This document shows positions 45,701-59,138 of a stretch of 64,000 nucleotides of DNA, in pieces. Position 1 is the first letter of the stretch. Each line of letters starts with the position of its first letter. Below the pieces are notes generated by a model that worked only from the letters and a program-made list of their open reading frames with translations, did not search any database and was not told the origin of the DNA. Origin of the DNA: Punica granatum (lineage: Eukaryota; Streptophyta; Magnoliopsida; Myrtales; Lythraceae); the NCBI RefSeq assembly GCF_007655135.1, contig NC_045133.1, forward strand, positions 18,201,845 through 18,265,844. Reading direction: 5' to 3'. The position numbers and the translations under genes were made by a program.

Positions 45701-47798
45701 AAACCCCTCAGACCACTGCCCTTTGTTATCTACTATGCCACCCACATTGTCATGCTATCAAAGTAGCTATAGAATAGTAAGTTAGGGTAAAATAATCTAA
45801 GCATGAGACCATATTGCTGATTTCTTTGTGTGTGTGCGTGTGTTTTTTTTTTTTAATTTAAAACAGCTGGGAAGAGAAGCAATTACCTAACTCTGAACAG
45901 CAAGTCCACATCTTTCTTAATCTAGTATTGGCAAAATGATGCGCGCATAATAAATGTGTAGAAAAATATCTCTGTTCAGTCCTCTTTACTCCCCACGAAA
46001 CATGCTCATCAGTGCAAAATATAAACTGAAAACGATCAATTTACTTACGAACTAAGGCAGGTGTGGCCATAATGTATGACACACTCAGCATTGATATGCA
46101 ACGCACCAACTTCGTCAACACAGCAACTGCCGAATGTTGTGTCAGCCATCACAAACAACCCCACATCCTCGAAATCTCCACCACCATGAGATGCCTTCAA
46201 TGAGCAAAGCTTGTTGCGCAGCGAGCTCACTACTTTGGTTGAATCTTTCAGCAGCTCATCAGGAAACTGCAATCACAAAGCAGCTAAAATCAGAAGACCC
46301 ATAAACATAAGAATACCGTACTCTCCCAAAACTGAGTCCACTGGATGCAAAAAGGGGGGTGAAAAAAATAAAATACAAAATCGAAACTTGCATCTGAGAC
46401 AACTCTCATCCTAGGCAAAATCCCTGGTTTCAGTGAATTCTAAGAGCAACACTAACATGGGCTCGTTTAGAATTGCAACTGGGGTTGCTGGAAAACAACA
46501 AGAATTATCGACAAGCAGAATCTGACAGACAGAGAAAGACAGGGTCGTAGGTACTTAAGGCATGCTCCAGCTTCACCCTGAAAATCTTCTTGCAGTATGC
46601 ACATCATAGATTTCGATACACACACACACACCCAGGAAGATATAACAAAGTAGGATTAACGTCATGACCTTCCTAGGACTCCAATGCAAAAGATCTTTGC
46701 TTTCCTATATCAGTGAGCCCTTGCAATCCAGATTGACCCGACTGAATTTCTTAGCAAGCACAACAGCCTCTTCTAGGGGAATCCGGATACATTTGTAAAA
46801 AAAGGAAACCCCTCAGACCACTGCCCTTTGTTATCTACTATGCCACCCACATTGTCATGCTATCAAAGTAGCTATAGAATAGTAAGTTAGGGTAAAATAA
46901 TCTAAGCATGAGACCATATTGCTGATTTCTTGTGTGTGCGTGTGTTTTTTTTTTTAATTTAAAACAGCTGGGAAGAGAAGCAATTACCTAAACTCTGAAC
47001 AGCAAGTCCACATCTTTCTTAATCTAGTATTGGCAAAATGATGCGCGCATAATAAATGTGTAGAAAAATATCTCTGTTCAGTCCTCTTTACTCCCCACGA
47101 AACATGCTCATCAGTGCAAAATATAAACTGAAAACGATCAATTTACTTACGAACTAAGGCAGGTGTGGCCATAATGTATGACACACTCAGCATTGATATG
47201 CAACGCACCAACTTCGTCAACACAGCAACTGCCGAATGTTGTGTCAGCCATCACAACAACCCCACATCCTCGAAATCTCCACCACCATGAGATGCCTTCA
47301 ATGAGCAAAGCTTGTTGCGCAGCGAGCTCACTACTTTGGTTGAATCTTTCAGCAGCTCATCAGGAAACTGCAATCACGAAGCAGCTAAAATCAGAAGACC
47401 CATAAACATAAGAATACCGTACTCTCCCAAAACTGAGTCCCACTGGATGCAAAAAGGGGGGTGAAAAAAATAAAATACAAAATCGAAACTTGCATCTGAG
47501 ACAACTCTCATCCTAGGCAAAATCCCTGGTTTCAGTGAATTCTAAGAGCAACACTAACATGGGCTCGTTTAGAATTGCAACTGGGGTTGCTGGAAACAAC
47601 AAGAATTATCGACAAGCAGAATCTGACAGACAGAGAAAGACAGGGTCGTAGTACTTAAGGCATGAACTTGATTACATGGGAACTTTAGGGCAGGGGTGGA
47701 GCAGTTGATACCTGCAGTGCGACTCTAGTGAAGTTCCGGCGGTGGATGTAATCGGCGGTGCGGGATATTTCGAATCGTAACTCCAGCTCCGACTCCAT
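40778..47798 (-). CDS. DPH2: DPH2, diphthamide biosynthesis protein 2, ten exons
   Basis: Subunit of the Dph1-Dph2 iron-sulfur enzyme that transfers the 3-amino-3-carboxypropyl group of S-adenosylmethionine to a histidine of eEF2, the first step of diphthamide synthesis in the cytosol. Exons: 47798-47712, 46266-46049, 44822-44714, 44263-43909, 43702-43633, 43469-43402, 42440-42325, 42147-42041, 41591-41452 and 41019-40778. All introns have GT-AG ends, all phases match, and the sum is 1512 bp, or 503 residues plus stop. Recognition motifs are RVALQ|FPDELL at the first junction, DTTFGSCCVDEVG, VIHYGHTCLS, LPAFFVFGK, VTDFSRQRRILKRRY, VGILVGTLGV, YTLAMGRPNPAKLANFPE, VSCAQTAM and GQWTGEYVMEF. The model uses the intact exon 2 at 46266-46049. 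A second, 1-bp-deleted copy of that exon lies between exons 1 and 2. Confidence 0.93.
42723..42752. repeat. Uninterrupted run of 30 G residues in a DPH2 intron
   Basis: Thirty consecutive G on the plus strand (C in the DPH2 transcript), in the intron between exons 6 and 7. Runs this long are rare, unstable, and prone to miscounting in sequencing. Confidence 0.95.
45459..47664. repeat. 1.1-kb tandem duplication within DPH2
   Basis: Unit 1 is 45459-46564 and unit 2 is 46565-47664; both end 'ttaaggcatg'. They are nearly identical. The differences I can see are mostly one-base length changes in short homopolymers (for example 'agcccctt' against 'agccctt', 'cacaaacaac' against 'cacaacaac', 'ggaaaacaac' against 'ggaaacaac', 'gtaggtac' against 'gtagtac') plus rare substitutions. 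Each unit contains a copy of DPH2 exon 2. A real recent duplication or an unmerged assembly overlap would both look like this. Confidence 0.93.
47151..47367 (-). pseudogene. Duplicate DPH2 exon 2 with a 1-bp deletion
   Basis: 217 bp against 218 bp in the intact exon at 46049-46266. The acceptor and donor sites (GCAG and GTAAGT) are kept. One A is missing from an A-run ('cacaacaac' near 47252), so the frame shifts after roughly two fifths of the exon. Inclusion of this exon in the transcript would truncate DPH2; skipping it restores the normal frame. Confidence 0.88.
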
Positions 47799-50700
47799 AG
47801 CCAGAAAGCTTCGTGTTTTCGTCTTCCCCAACTTGCAGACGCGGAGAAGCAGTAGAAGGATGGAACGGTAGGGCGAGCACTGATACAGGGGGAAAGTTGC
47901 AATTTCAATAAATTTTGCAGCCGCGCCACAGATTTAGGATAATTTCATTTTGGTCCCTGTGGTTCGGTCCGAAGTCTCAAAATGCTCCTCCATATTATTC
48001 GGCCTCGATTTGCAAAGCCATGTCGAGCATCAAGCAGAGGGATCTGTTAGCAACAGGATCATTCCACACAGTTGACATGAGGAAATCCGATTCCCTATCG
48101 ATTCGCTAACTCTCCTAAGGAGGAAAATTATCGTTCTCCTGAAAATTTAGATTTATATTTAGCATTTGGTTATGAACTTATCATATAACTGAAAAAAAAT
48201 AAATTCTTATGTATATATTTAATTTATATTTGATTAGATCTTATATAATTTAGTTGCAAAACCCGTGTGTTGCACACGAAAGAACATTATATAATTTTGC
48301 CGGCGAATAAATCCGTGCATAACATAGGCATACATCTAGCGTTGTTAAATTACAAGCCAATGACACTACATAAAACAATATTCATCTTCACGTTCAAATC
48401 TTCCGAAGCATCATCATGATCTTTGGGTTTTGAACCATTAAATTTGATACGGGGACCACTTTTTTCCTTAAAGTTAAGGAAATAAAAGGCACGAGATGAT
48501 TGACCGGGGAAAATAGTTCCAAAATCTTTTAGGTCTTGGAGAAACTCATCTAAATATTTAGAAAACGAGAATAATAACAATAAGGGAATCAATCAGAAAA
48601 TTGATTGACAGAAACTGCAATCGCCATTCTCAATGATAAACAAGATCAATTAACTAATAAACCGCATATATTTAGATGAGTAATATTTCTTAATTGCTAG
48701 TTAAGAATCATTCATAAAAGAAAAACAAATTGCTTGTTAAAAATAATCTCTTTCAACAGGAGAGAGTTTTGGTGACCAAAAGGAGAAATGAGAAGTCCAG
48801 CATGAAACATCACCACTTGGACTATCCCTCGATAAGGTTCCGAAACCGATGTTGCCCGAAAACTGGAAAGCGACCTTCAGGCCATCGCAGTAAAGGGTTA
48901 CTGGACTGCCTTCATGGCTATGGCCATGGCAATGCCGATAACAAATTTCTTCCCTGAAGTGGATACCGAGGCCGAAACTCAAGAGTCCCTGTGTCCTGCA
49001 GCTTCCGGCGAATACTCTCCACCAGTGCAGCCTTTCTCATATCTGATATGCTAAAGTTCGAGACTGCAAAGTCTTTGAACGGAAGGTGCCATACGTCGTC
49101 CGTGGGTTAAAATAGCATACTACGATATCAAGGATATGAAGAAGCAGAAAATATAATCGCCACGGCAGCAGCGAACTGATCACAGCGCTCTAGGGCAGTG
49201 CATCTTTGGGTCGATGATGAGCGAGAGTGGTCAGGGGCAGTGGGGTCGTGCCATCCCATAACTTGAAGATCGACGCCTCCACTGGAAGTTGGCGCGGCAC
49301 AGGCATGGCTGCTAAGTGATATGTAGGAATATGATGAGGAGGAGGGGGCATTGCGTCGACAGTGGCCCAAGGTGACCTCGCCACCAGCACACTAAATAGG
49401 ATACGGCCACAAGATCCATCCTAGTTTCTTTTGGGTGAAAGATAATTCTAGGCAGGCGTATTCTTTTAAAAGCTGAATAGATCAAATAATTACCTACCCA
49501 CTTCTTCCACATTCTCTCTTTTCTTTTTTAACTTGCCTTTCATTTTAAAAATTAACATGCCAAAAAAAAAATGAATTAAGTTTGATTTAGTTACCAATCT
49601 TTTGTACATTATTTTTTTTGGTCATAACCTTTTTTTTTTTTGCATTCTTCAGTTACCATTAACTTTTTAACTGGTAACTGAGGAGGGGGGCGGTGGTGGC
49701 CCCCGTTGGCGCCGCCACCCTCTCGGTCGCCGGTGCCCATCCTCCGCATACAACCCCTCTTTTTTCTTTTTACATTTCTTTTTATTTTTTCAATTTCTAA
49801 AATTGAAGTATTTTAATTTTCATAGTGATTATATTGCTCAAATATTTCAAAATACAAAACATATTTATCATTATTATGTTATTATATTTATCTTTTTTAC
49901 TACACTCACTATTTATTTTATATTAAAATATCTATAGTGCGTAATTTAAAAATAATTATTTTTACAATAAATGATTTTTATTTTACAATATTTATCTTAC
50001 AATATTAAAAATAATATTTTATTTTTTATTACTTATTTTACAAGATAAACTAATATTTTTTTAATAGTATTTATGTGACGCCGAATTATTGGGTCTCGGA
50101 AAAAGCTAAAATACGAGGATAAGAGATTTAAAATATTCATGCTTATCCATAAATCCATAATATATATAAATAATGAAATAATACATGATTCTTCTATAAA
50201 TAATTTGTAAATAAAATTCAGAGTCAAAAAAATAAAATATATGAAAATCCATTAATGCTTCTAACGTGCCCGTTTGGTTTTAGGATCAATTTTTAAAATT
50301 TTAACTATAACTTTAACTCTACTCACTACACAACAAAAATCAACGATACAATTATTACTTTTTTCTTTTTCATCAATTTTTTAATCATTCAATTCAATTT
50401 TTAATACTAAATTCTCTCAACTATTCATTACTTTTTCACATTTTTTCTCATAATTCAACAATACAATCATTACAACCCAATTAAAATCAAAACTCAACTC
50501 AACTGAACTCTAAAATCAAACACCAAAGTTTCAATTGTTTTTCATTTGTTGATCGATTGATTCTAATCCTTACGTTATTCCCTTTATTTATAACTTCACA
50601 ATATGTATTAACACATCAACAAGTTTAATCCCTAAAAAGAAAGACATTCTAAATAGAATGGCTCATCCCTCTCCTATACAGTTTCTTAATCCCTTAATTC

Positions 50701-53700
50701 ACGTTTATTCCAATGTGTATTATGATCCAATCTAGTATATGAAAAGGATGTTTATTTCCTATCTAACACGCTAGTTCCAACTAATATTATATGACAGTCG
50801 TCCAAACCCGTATACATAATGAAAATTATTTTTCACGTACAATATGCACTCAAAGACTGCAAATGCTTTATATAATTGATTTTTTTGGTTAAATAACTCG
50901 TAACTGGACATAAATATCTAAAATAAATTAAAAATAAAATAATTGTATATAAAGTTGAAATGAAAAATAAAATGATTGTAAATTATTGAAAAATAAAGTT
51001 GAAAATAATATTCTTTTAATATAAAATAAGCATCTAAAATAAAGTTTCTTTTTTATAAAAGAAAAAATATATAAAAAATTTGTTTTTACAAAATAGAATA
51101 AAACCACAAAGTTGATTTTCTATAATTTATAAAAAACAAGAAATAAAACAAGTATATAAATAATTGTAAAACAAATGAAAGAATTATTTTAAATAATTGT
51201 ATAATATTGTGAATTATTCTTTAATTAATTATAAAATTAATTAATTTTATAATTAATTAATTTTACAGGGCTAATGACCCCCGCATATATGTAACAAAAA
51301 GTATTATAAATAGATAATAAATTAGGAAAATAATATGCAGAAAAACGAATTTTCCTATCGGATATTATTTTCCTCTAATTCTTTACGTGTTGTTCACGTC
51401 CAGTCCTTTTTTGACTCGATTTTCATGGTCGGGTTAACATGTCTTCTTGATACTAAATAGTCCCAGAGCAGTAACTTCTCCTCTCCATTGTGGTTGTTCC
51501 TTATTCAGATCGAATTGTTCGGAGTTGAGTTCGGTTGGTTTGTGAATGTCTATGATGGGCAAAGTCGTGTTGTATTTATAGGGAGTTTACTAATGGTTTT
51601 CCTCATCTTCATCGGGAAGATCACCTGATTGATGCATGTTTTTGATTGACACGATTAGTCATCTTTAATCTTTTTTTGACTGGGACATTTATCTTCTCGA
51701 ATTCTACGTGTACATGTATTTACAATATATTAACGTAAAAATGGACAAATATATTAATCTCTAATTGTATAGCCGGAATATAATGTACATAGGGAAGACT
51801 AATTGCGATTAACGCTCGAACGGTTAAGCTCAAGACTAAAGAAGCACTACTCGCCCGGCATATAATTACTGCATTTAGGCATGTGGCCTCGAAGACGTAA
51901 TAAAATTTCACATCGGTTCATGTTTTGGTCTGAATTCCGCACCTCCTTATGTCTAATCTTCTTATGTTTGTCATCATGACGGAGTCGAGCAATAATTTTA
52001 TGTAACAGAGTGAGAACATTCGCTTTGTTTCAAGGCTCATTTTCGAGAAAGGGGAATGATTTTGACATTAATCATGTCATTCGATTGGCCATATCTACTT
52101 AATTTTTCTGAGAAAATATATAGAAAGTTGATCAGGAAAAAATAATAATAATTCTTGCGCACGAAACAACCTCTTTTTAAATGTGCAAATGAAATGTCAT
52201 TCAATCATGAGCCGAATAATTCTCCTATTTTATAAGTAGTTGAGAGATCTCAATTTTCAAATAGAACTCTTACGATCACAGTCTCTTGCTTTTATATATT
52301 ATATATTGATTTGTATTTTCATAAATCCTCCGTCAACTTTCCAAATTCCCCTATGTATATTGGGCTAGCTTTTATCTCCATTCTAGTGGAATTTGTCTTC
52401 TCTGGACAATAAGTACATTCGGGGTATTAAATGTGTCATATTGAAATTTATCCAAAATTAATTGAAAAATAAATATTTCTCTGTGGTTGTATATGCGATC
52501 GTGGAATTTTCTCCCTATTGCCTTTCGTTTGTCAATAAGCCTCTTAAAGTATATTTATCTTATTTCTATAATTTTATTCATTTCTTCTAATAATTATAAG
52601 GGTGGGGCTATTTCTACCCCATCGATGGCTAATCCACCATTCTACAATGCATGAGACTGATGTACTCTCCAGTTTCTTTTAGTAATCTCCTAATTAGTAT
52701 TGTAAGACAATCTGTTGACTCTAATCTAATTGCTTCCCAAAACTAAGGATCAAAATTTACATTTTTATCTTCTAGACCTAAAGAGCAATCTCTTTCTCCT
52801 TATTCGTAGTAATGAAATGGCACCATACATATGTTCAACCAAAAACGAAAAATAATTTTCACCTAAAAATAAAACATAATTACTGTTTCAGAAACCCCAT
52901 CTAGTGGCATATCTTTTTTTTTCCTATTGAAATTCAAAAAATATTATTTAATCAAAAAAATTCATGTCATCAACCAAATGACTTCTCCATTATTTGTATG
53001 TGTTTATCATACTGATAAATTGCTATATAACCCTAAAAATGATGTGGAACGGAACATATTAAATTCAATCATTATTTTTTGATTGACAAAAAAGTTATTA
53101 ACTATATTGAAATATTCAACGTACTAAATGATGGTGGACATACAACTACGAAATGATAATCGTTTGATTTTATTTCTTATTCATTCTAACTTCGGTATTT
53201 TTACTATGTCATATTTATCAAAAGAGTCGTGCACATGCTTTGATTGTTTTTAAATTGCATTATTTATCTTTTCTTATGAAAAATATTTTTTATTTATTGA
53301 AATATGGATTTAAGTGTGTAAATCAACAAAATAATTGATAATTGATAAAGAGAAACATATTGATTGTCTTTTTTTTTGGAAATTAATTAAAAGGACCCAT
53401 ATAAAAGAGCGATTTAAGGGATTTCGTGAATTAATAAAGACAATGAGAGTATGAAGGTCCTATAAGTCATAAAAGCAGTGTATTAGTCAAAATGGGTGTG
53501 GAAATAGTCCCACCCTAATTATAATTGGTTATAACGTCCTCTAGCATGTGTCTTTAAAGGGAGTCTTTCACTGTCATTTCGGTAAAAAAAAAATAGTGAG
53601 AATGGAAAAGATAAGAGAGGGAGATGGTGTGAGGAATAAAAAGAGAGAGTGGTTCTTAAACGAAATTTTCAACCAGGGATCCTTCCATTGAATTGGAGGG

Positions 53701-56622
53701 CTTATAGGACGATGTAAGTGGTCGTGGATTTTATTAGTGCTCTCGAAATAGAAATTACTCGGGAAAGAAAATGCTTTTCTAAAAATGATATTGCTTTGGA
53801 TTTATTGTTTGTAAAATTATGGGTCATCTGTAAATACAATTGATTTTATGAATATGATTTGGTACCGATAGTTGTGGAATTTGTTTGTATATGTGTATGT
53901 TTGTGCGTGATCTTTGGATTTGTGCTCCACAACCAAAATATATGTCTCGTTATGAGATAAATTATTTGTCATGCATGATCCAAATAGTATTAGTCATTGC
54001 CGCTAACTAATATTTCTCTCTCCTAGATGTCTTTCCGTTTTGTTTTAATTTCCTTTTTTATCCAATGTTTTGAACCTGTGCCAACAAGGTACTAGTGTTA
54101 CCCGATTAACCTGCCAATTCAAATTATTCGATCATTATAATTGGACCAATTATCTCTAATTTCTTTTGCCTATAGATTTATCCCTAATACATGCAAGTTC
54201 TTCCTTTTTTACGAGTACTATATATAAAAATAATCTCGCTAAAGCAAACTTTTAGCATTCACAAGTAATGTATGTTTTTCGCTCATATAATTACAGGCTT
54301 TTTTATTTTTTTTCCACGATCATTATAAGATTTGACACAATGTCTTTTACTTTAATCTCTCTATCTACATTACCTTTTCCTAAGAAGTTACATGTATATC
54401 TTATACTTCTCTTTTTTACAAACTTTCATTCACAAATATAGACTTCCCCTTTATCTTTCCTAAGGAAATATAATAATTATACTCATACTTTTTAATTATA
54501 AGTAATATATTTTCCCTTATGTATACGAGCGGACTCGTATGCCTTCCGATTATTATAATCATATGTAAATATAATATAAGTGGATCTAAGAAATAATAAT
54601 TTTTTAATATTACATCAGTCTAACAAATTATTGAAGGAACTTCTGTACCAGCGGCGAAGCGTAGGCACCTGCCCTAGTATTATATGTAAATACTTATCGA
54701 GCTTTTGGCGTGGGAGATAAAGTATAAAGCTGCCTCTTTATTCTAATAATCTGACTACATCGTATCGTTTCCAGGGGGGGGGAAAAAAAATCCGACCACA
54801 TCGTTAGGACAAGACCCTCAAACAGATGGGTGGATTTTTGGATATGCTCCTGTTCTAAGGTCACAAGCCTGACGGTGGTAGATGATTAAATTCCATCATC
54901 CAAGCAATAAGCGGTATCGGCAACGACAAAAATTGAACAGGTTTACATATATCACTTACCAATGAATTGAGGGAATCTGGAGGTGTTTCCGAGCCTCTAA
55001 TTCGATAAAGTTTTTAGAAAGACCAACTGCGTCGACCCTCTGGACCTCCCCTATAGAGCCAGTCTCCAGTGGTCCAGTTTGAAAGTTCAGCTTATTGGAA
55101 AATAAGCTATCAAAAATCTTAAACTATATTAAAAAAAATGACAAGAGGACGTGATAGAAATTAATTTCTAAAAGCTCATATGAATAAAAGGGTTTAGACT
55201 AATCCCTTTAAACTCTTCCAAATCCCTGCAGCCTTATTGCCTGCTGCATACGATGAAAAATTATCATCCACAAGAAGTAACCAGTTGGATCACCTCAAAG
55301 TGATAGATCCTTTGCAGACCGAGCATTCTTCTCAACCTACAGCAAGGAAACATAGTTTTTGGGAAAGAAGCGTAACCGGAAACTTGCAATGATGAAATAT
55401 ACGGGAATGAAATCTCATTTTGCATTAACTTAACAGCCATCATAGGACATACCTCAACTATGTTTCTCCAACAAAACTTCCATGTTGATCGATAAGTTTT
55501 TCTGCTGATTTTCTCCAATTTCTGACATCCGGCTATTTCCTTCACTTCGAATATCTGGAACAAATCAAAACCAGTGATACATCGTATGCCATAAAAAAAA
55601 AGACTCATTATGCTTATAATTTGTTGCCATTACAATGATAGAAGCCAGAAATCTCTGAGTTCTTGTTTCGCAGCTTCCATATATCAACACAGGATTTTCT
55701 CCACATGCATTTTCTTTTTATAACTGAAACAATTCAGAAAATTAATCATATAACACATGTAAAGATCATCCTGCGAGAAAAAAATGTTATTGCTGTGGCC
55801 CTTCACTGGTCATTTGTTTATGCATGAAATATCATATGAATTTACTACACCATTTCACATAACATACTGAACCAGCAGAATATGGCAACTCTTGGAACAG
55901 AAAGCTCGTGTACACTTAACAGACTACGGAAATTCATCTTAAGATGGCTTAGTTCGTTTGAGCAGTGCTAATTTCTATGTCAATTCGGCGCACTGAAATA
56001 ATCATGCCCCGCCTTTCCGTATAGTGTGGACTTTGTATGGCAAAGTATCCTAATGATATTATTTTTCTATAGATACATAAATTATGTCAATCCCCTAGTA
56101 CCTGGTAATTGTCCCCAGTGTTGTTTTTGCTCTTAGTCTATATTCCAAACTGATGTGAAAGTCAGTCCATGGACTGGATCCATGGAATGCTTGCCAGTTC
56201 AATCACATAGCTATGACCCCCGCAGTCCTGTCATAGACTTGATCCAGCACGAGGATTCCTACAAACTTGCAATGACAAAATTATTAGATTTACCAGAAAA
56301 AGCATACTCACCCACACGAAACTTTTGCACAGCAAGCACTCCAATTGAACACCACACAACTTTCAAATATTCAAAACTTGACATTGAAAAGGTCAAGAGT
56401 ATTTTCAATTAAACAGTAATTTCACATGCAACAATTTTTTTTCTGTGTTATAATATATTTCTGATAAATGGGAAAAGACAACAGAGAAAATAAAATGCCG
56501 GTAACTACAAGAAAATGCAAAAAGCAAGTGAGCTTATCATTGACTACCTGCTCACCATCTCCAAGGGTTTGTTCAACAAAGGTCCAATGGAACAGCAAAC
56601 TTGATGAAAAAGTAAATCCTCT
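47799..56622. other. Long AT-rich intergenic region
   Basis: I see no supportable gene. A coding-like patch at about 48740-49400 is listed separately. A GC-rich spot near 49680-49745 can fold on itself (GGTGGC with GCCACC). A palindromic TAATTAATT cluster lies near 51225-51265. Open frames near 55264-55608 (minus) and 56155-56412 (plus) have no recognisable domain; the former could be 3' UTR-side sequence of the PPR gene. The rest is homopolymer-rich AT DNA. Confidence 0.6.
48740..49400 (-). other. Coding-like GC-richer patch of unknown origin
   Basis: Base composition is clearly higher in GC than the neighbours. Minus-strand frames read, for example, RKAALVESIRRKLQDTGTLE near 49040-48990 and LPVEASIFKLWDGTTPL near 49240. 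They are separated by stops and frame changes, and I see no start, splice structure or known domain linking them. It may be a decayed gene fragment. Confidence 0.3.
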
Positions 56623-59138
56623 TTAGTTGGAATCATCTTCATGTGGTCCCATGATTGAAGCTTTTCTATACCTCAACTTCTCAATTTCCCTCCCGAGCAA
56701 ATCCAAGGTGGTGTCTGTCACATGATTCGGGGAGCAACCCTCATCAAGCATCATCCTCAAGAACTTATATGCCTCCTTCAACTTACCTGCTTTTGTGTGA
56801 ACCTTAATAAGGGTATTAAAGGTCACGACATCAGGCTTTATTCCGCTGGCCCTCATTTGCCCGAAGAGTCCACAAGCTTCCTCAATCCTCCCAGCACTTC
56901 CCAATGCATTTATCAGAGTGTTATACATAACGATGTCTAAGTAACCCCCGTGCTTAATCAACTTATCATGGACTGAACTTGCAAGGTCAGCCCTCCCCAT
57001 CTTCCCTAGCCCCTGAATTATTGCATTATAGGTTGCTATGTCCCAAGGGCAAATTTTCTCGCCCATCTCATTGAGAACACTCCACGCTTCGCTGAGATAG
57101 CCCTTTTTGACGAAAGAGCTCATGATGGAGTTGTAGGTATAACTCGTGGGGTCTACACCCATGTCTGTGAATATCTCAAACAACTTACAAGCCAAGCAAT
57201 CTTCCCTTTTGCCAAAAAGATCGACAAGAAGGTGTTCACCATATCAATATCGAATGAATCCACTCCTTTACTTAAAACTCGTTCAGCCTTTGGAATTGAA
57301 AAAAGCTGAGGTGCCAGGTCCCCTGACTTCGCTTTACTGGCGAGTTGGTCCATATACGGAGAAGATGACCATTCGTCATTATCATCAACATTGACAGTCT
57401 CCTCAACTTCTCTTCCTAACTCAGAGGAGCTGATTAAACTCATTACCTCACTAAGGTCACCCCGAGATGGAAATAGAGGAGTGTAATCCTTTCTCCTACT
57501 CTGCGGGTTCTTCATCACAGCCTCCATATTTGCCTTCCACTTGAGTACGTTTGGCACCAAATTTCCATCCCTAATGTGCTTCATTAGCATCTCTGCGCCA
57601 TCCCAATAACCATGTTTGTGAAACCCAATTAGTAGGGAAGTTACAGTCACCAAGTCAACGACAAAACCCCGGGCTTCCATTTCTTTAACCAAGTCAAAGG
57701 CTTCGTCGACCAGACCTTCTTTGCAAAGCTGAATTACCACAATGCTGTAAGTAATGCCATCCACAAAATGACCCTTCTTCTTCAAGTCACAGAACAGAGT
57801 ATAAGCTCCCTCGGCCCTTCCGTTCTTAAATAGTCCATCAATTAGGATATTATAAGTGCAACATGAAGCCCTAACTCCATCCTCGACCAACTTCTCAAAG
57901 AGTCCGCAGGCCTCCACGACTCTCCTGGACTTAAGAAGACCATCAAGGAGAGCATTATAAACTACCACGTCAGGCCGAAACCCGTTATACTCCATCTCAC
58001 CATGAATTCTCATGGCATCATCCATCCGGTACGACTTTGAGCATCCCTGGATCAGGATCCGGTACGTGAACGAGTCAGGCTCGTGGCCTGAACCCTTCAT
58101 TTCCTCATAAACTGTGAGCGCGTCTTTCACCTTGGCCGAGAGGCAAAGCACCTGAATTAAGCTATTGTAGGTGCACAAGTCGGGCCCGAAAGAGCCTGAC
58201 TTGAGGCTCTTTGCCTTCATCTCCTCGAAAAGCTTCAACGAAGTGGTCAAATCGCCCCAACACCCGAACCCATGAATGCAGATATTGTAACCGACTGTAT
58301 CCAACTCGAACCAATCCTTTTCCCTCAACTTACAGAACAAATCCCTAAACTCTGCCCTCATATCAGCTTTTTTAAGTGCACCCAACAGCTCATTGCACGC
58401 AGTCAAACCCGGAACCGATCCAACATGGACGCCATCGGTAGAGCTAGAATTAAAATCAGACGCATCCAGTAGCTTGCAAAACATGGATAGAGCTAGACCC
58501 AACTTACCTTTCCTAACGAAGGCGACGAGGACGGAGTCATACATGCGGGAATTCGGCTTCACGCCGAGCTCCTCCATGTGGCCAAGGATATCGAGCGCAG
58601 CGTCGAACTTGCCCGCGCGGATCAATGAGTCGAGGACCAACTTGAAAGTCCAAGAATCGACGACGACGCCATCCTCCTTCATCAGGTTGATCAACGGCGG
58701 CACTTCCTCGAGGTGATCGGAGCGGCAGAGGGTGTAGAACATGAGGGAGTAGGTGCCCGCCGAGTGTTTGTAGAAATGCCCGAGAGAAGGGACGCTTCTC
58801 GCCCATGCGAAGAGCTCGAGCTTCTTTGAGGGGTGGAGGGAGGGGGAGCGGAGGACACGGTGGAGGAGTGACTCGGAGAGCGGGACGCTGTGCGGGTCGA
58901 GATCCCCGGTGCCGGAGACGGCGAGGGATTTGGTGACGGAAGCCTCGAGGAGGATTTCGGCCAGCTGGGTCGTCCCGTGCTTCCGGAGGATGTTCGCGTT
59001 GACGGACATGGAGAAGAAACTAACCGTAGTCAAACTGTTGACAGTCGCTGAGCTGAGATACTGAAACGGGCATTGCCGTTGACTTCTTTTTTGCAGTCGG
59101 CCAATTTGATTCGGTTCACTGAAAACAGAGGATTTCAT
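56623..59138 (-). CDS. P-class pentatricopeptide repeat protein, with one frameshift
   Basis: An intronless gene of about 838 codons if the two frames are joined. The first frame is 59138 to about 57198 (647 codons), and the second is about 57195-56623 (190 codons). The product is an array of 35-residue PPR motifs without E or DYW tails (for example DVVVYNALLDGLLKSRRVVE, DIVMYNTLINALGSAGRIEE), the P-class type that binds organellar RNA. It resembles the plant family typified by Arabidopsis At4g01570. The N-terminus is basic and hydroxylated, so a plastid or mitochondrial address is likely; a second Met at MSVNANILRK could also be the start. The frames are offset by one missing base near 57196, between FLAKGKI and LACKLFEIF. 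The rest of the reading frame is clean, so either a very young lesion or a sequence error is likely. Confidence 0.88.
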
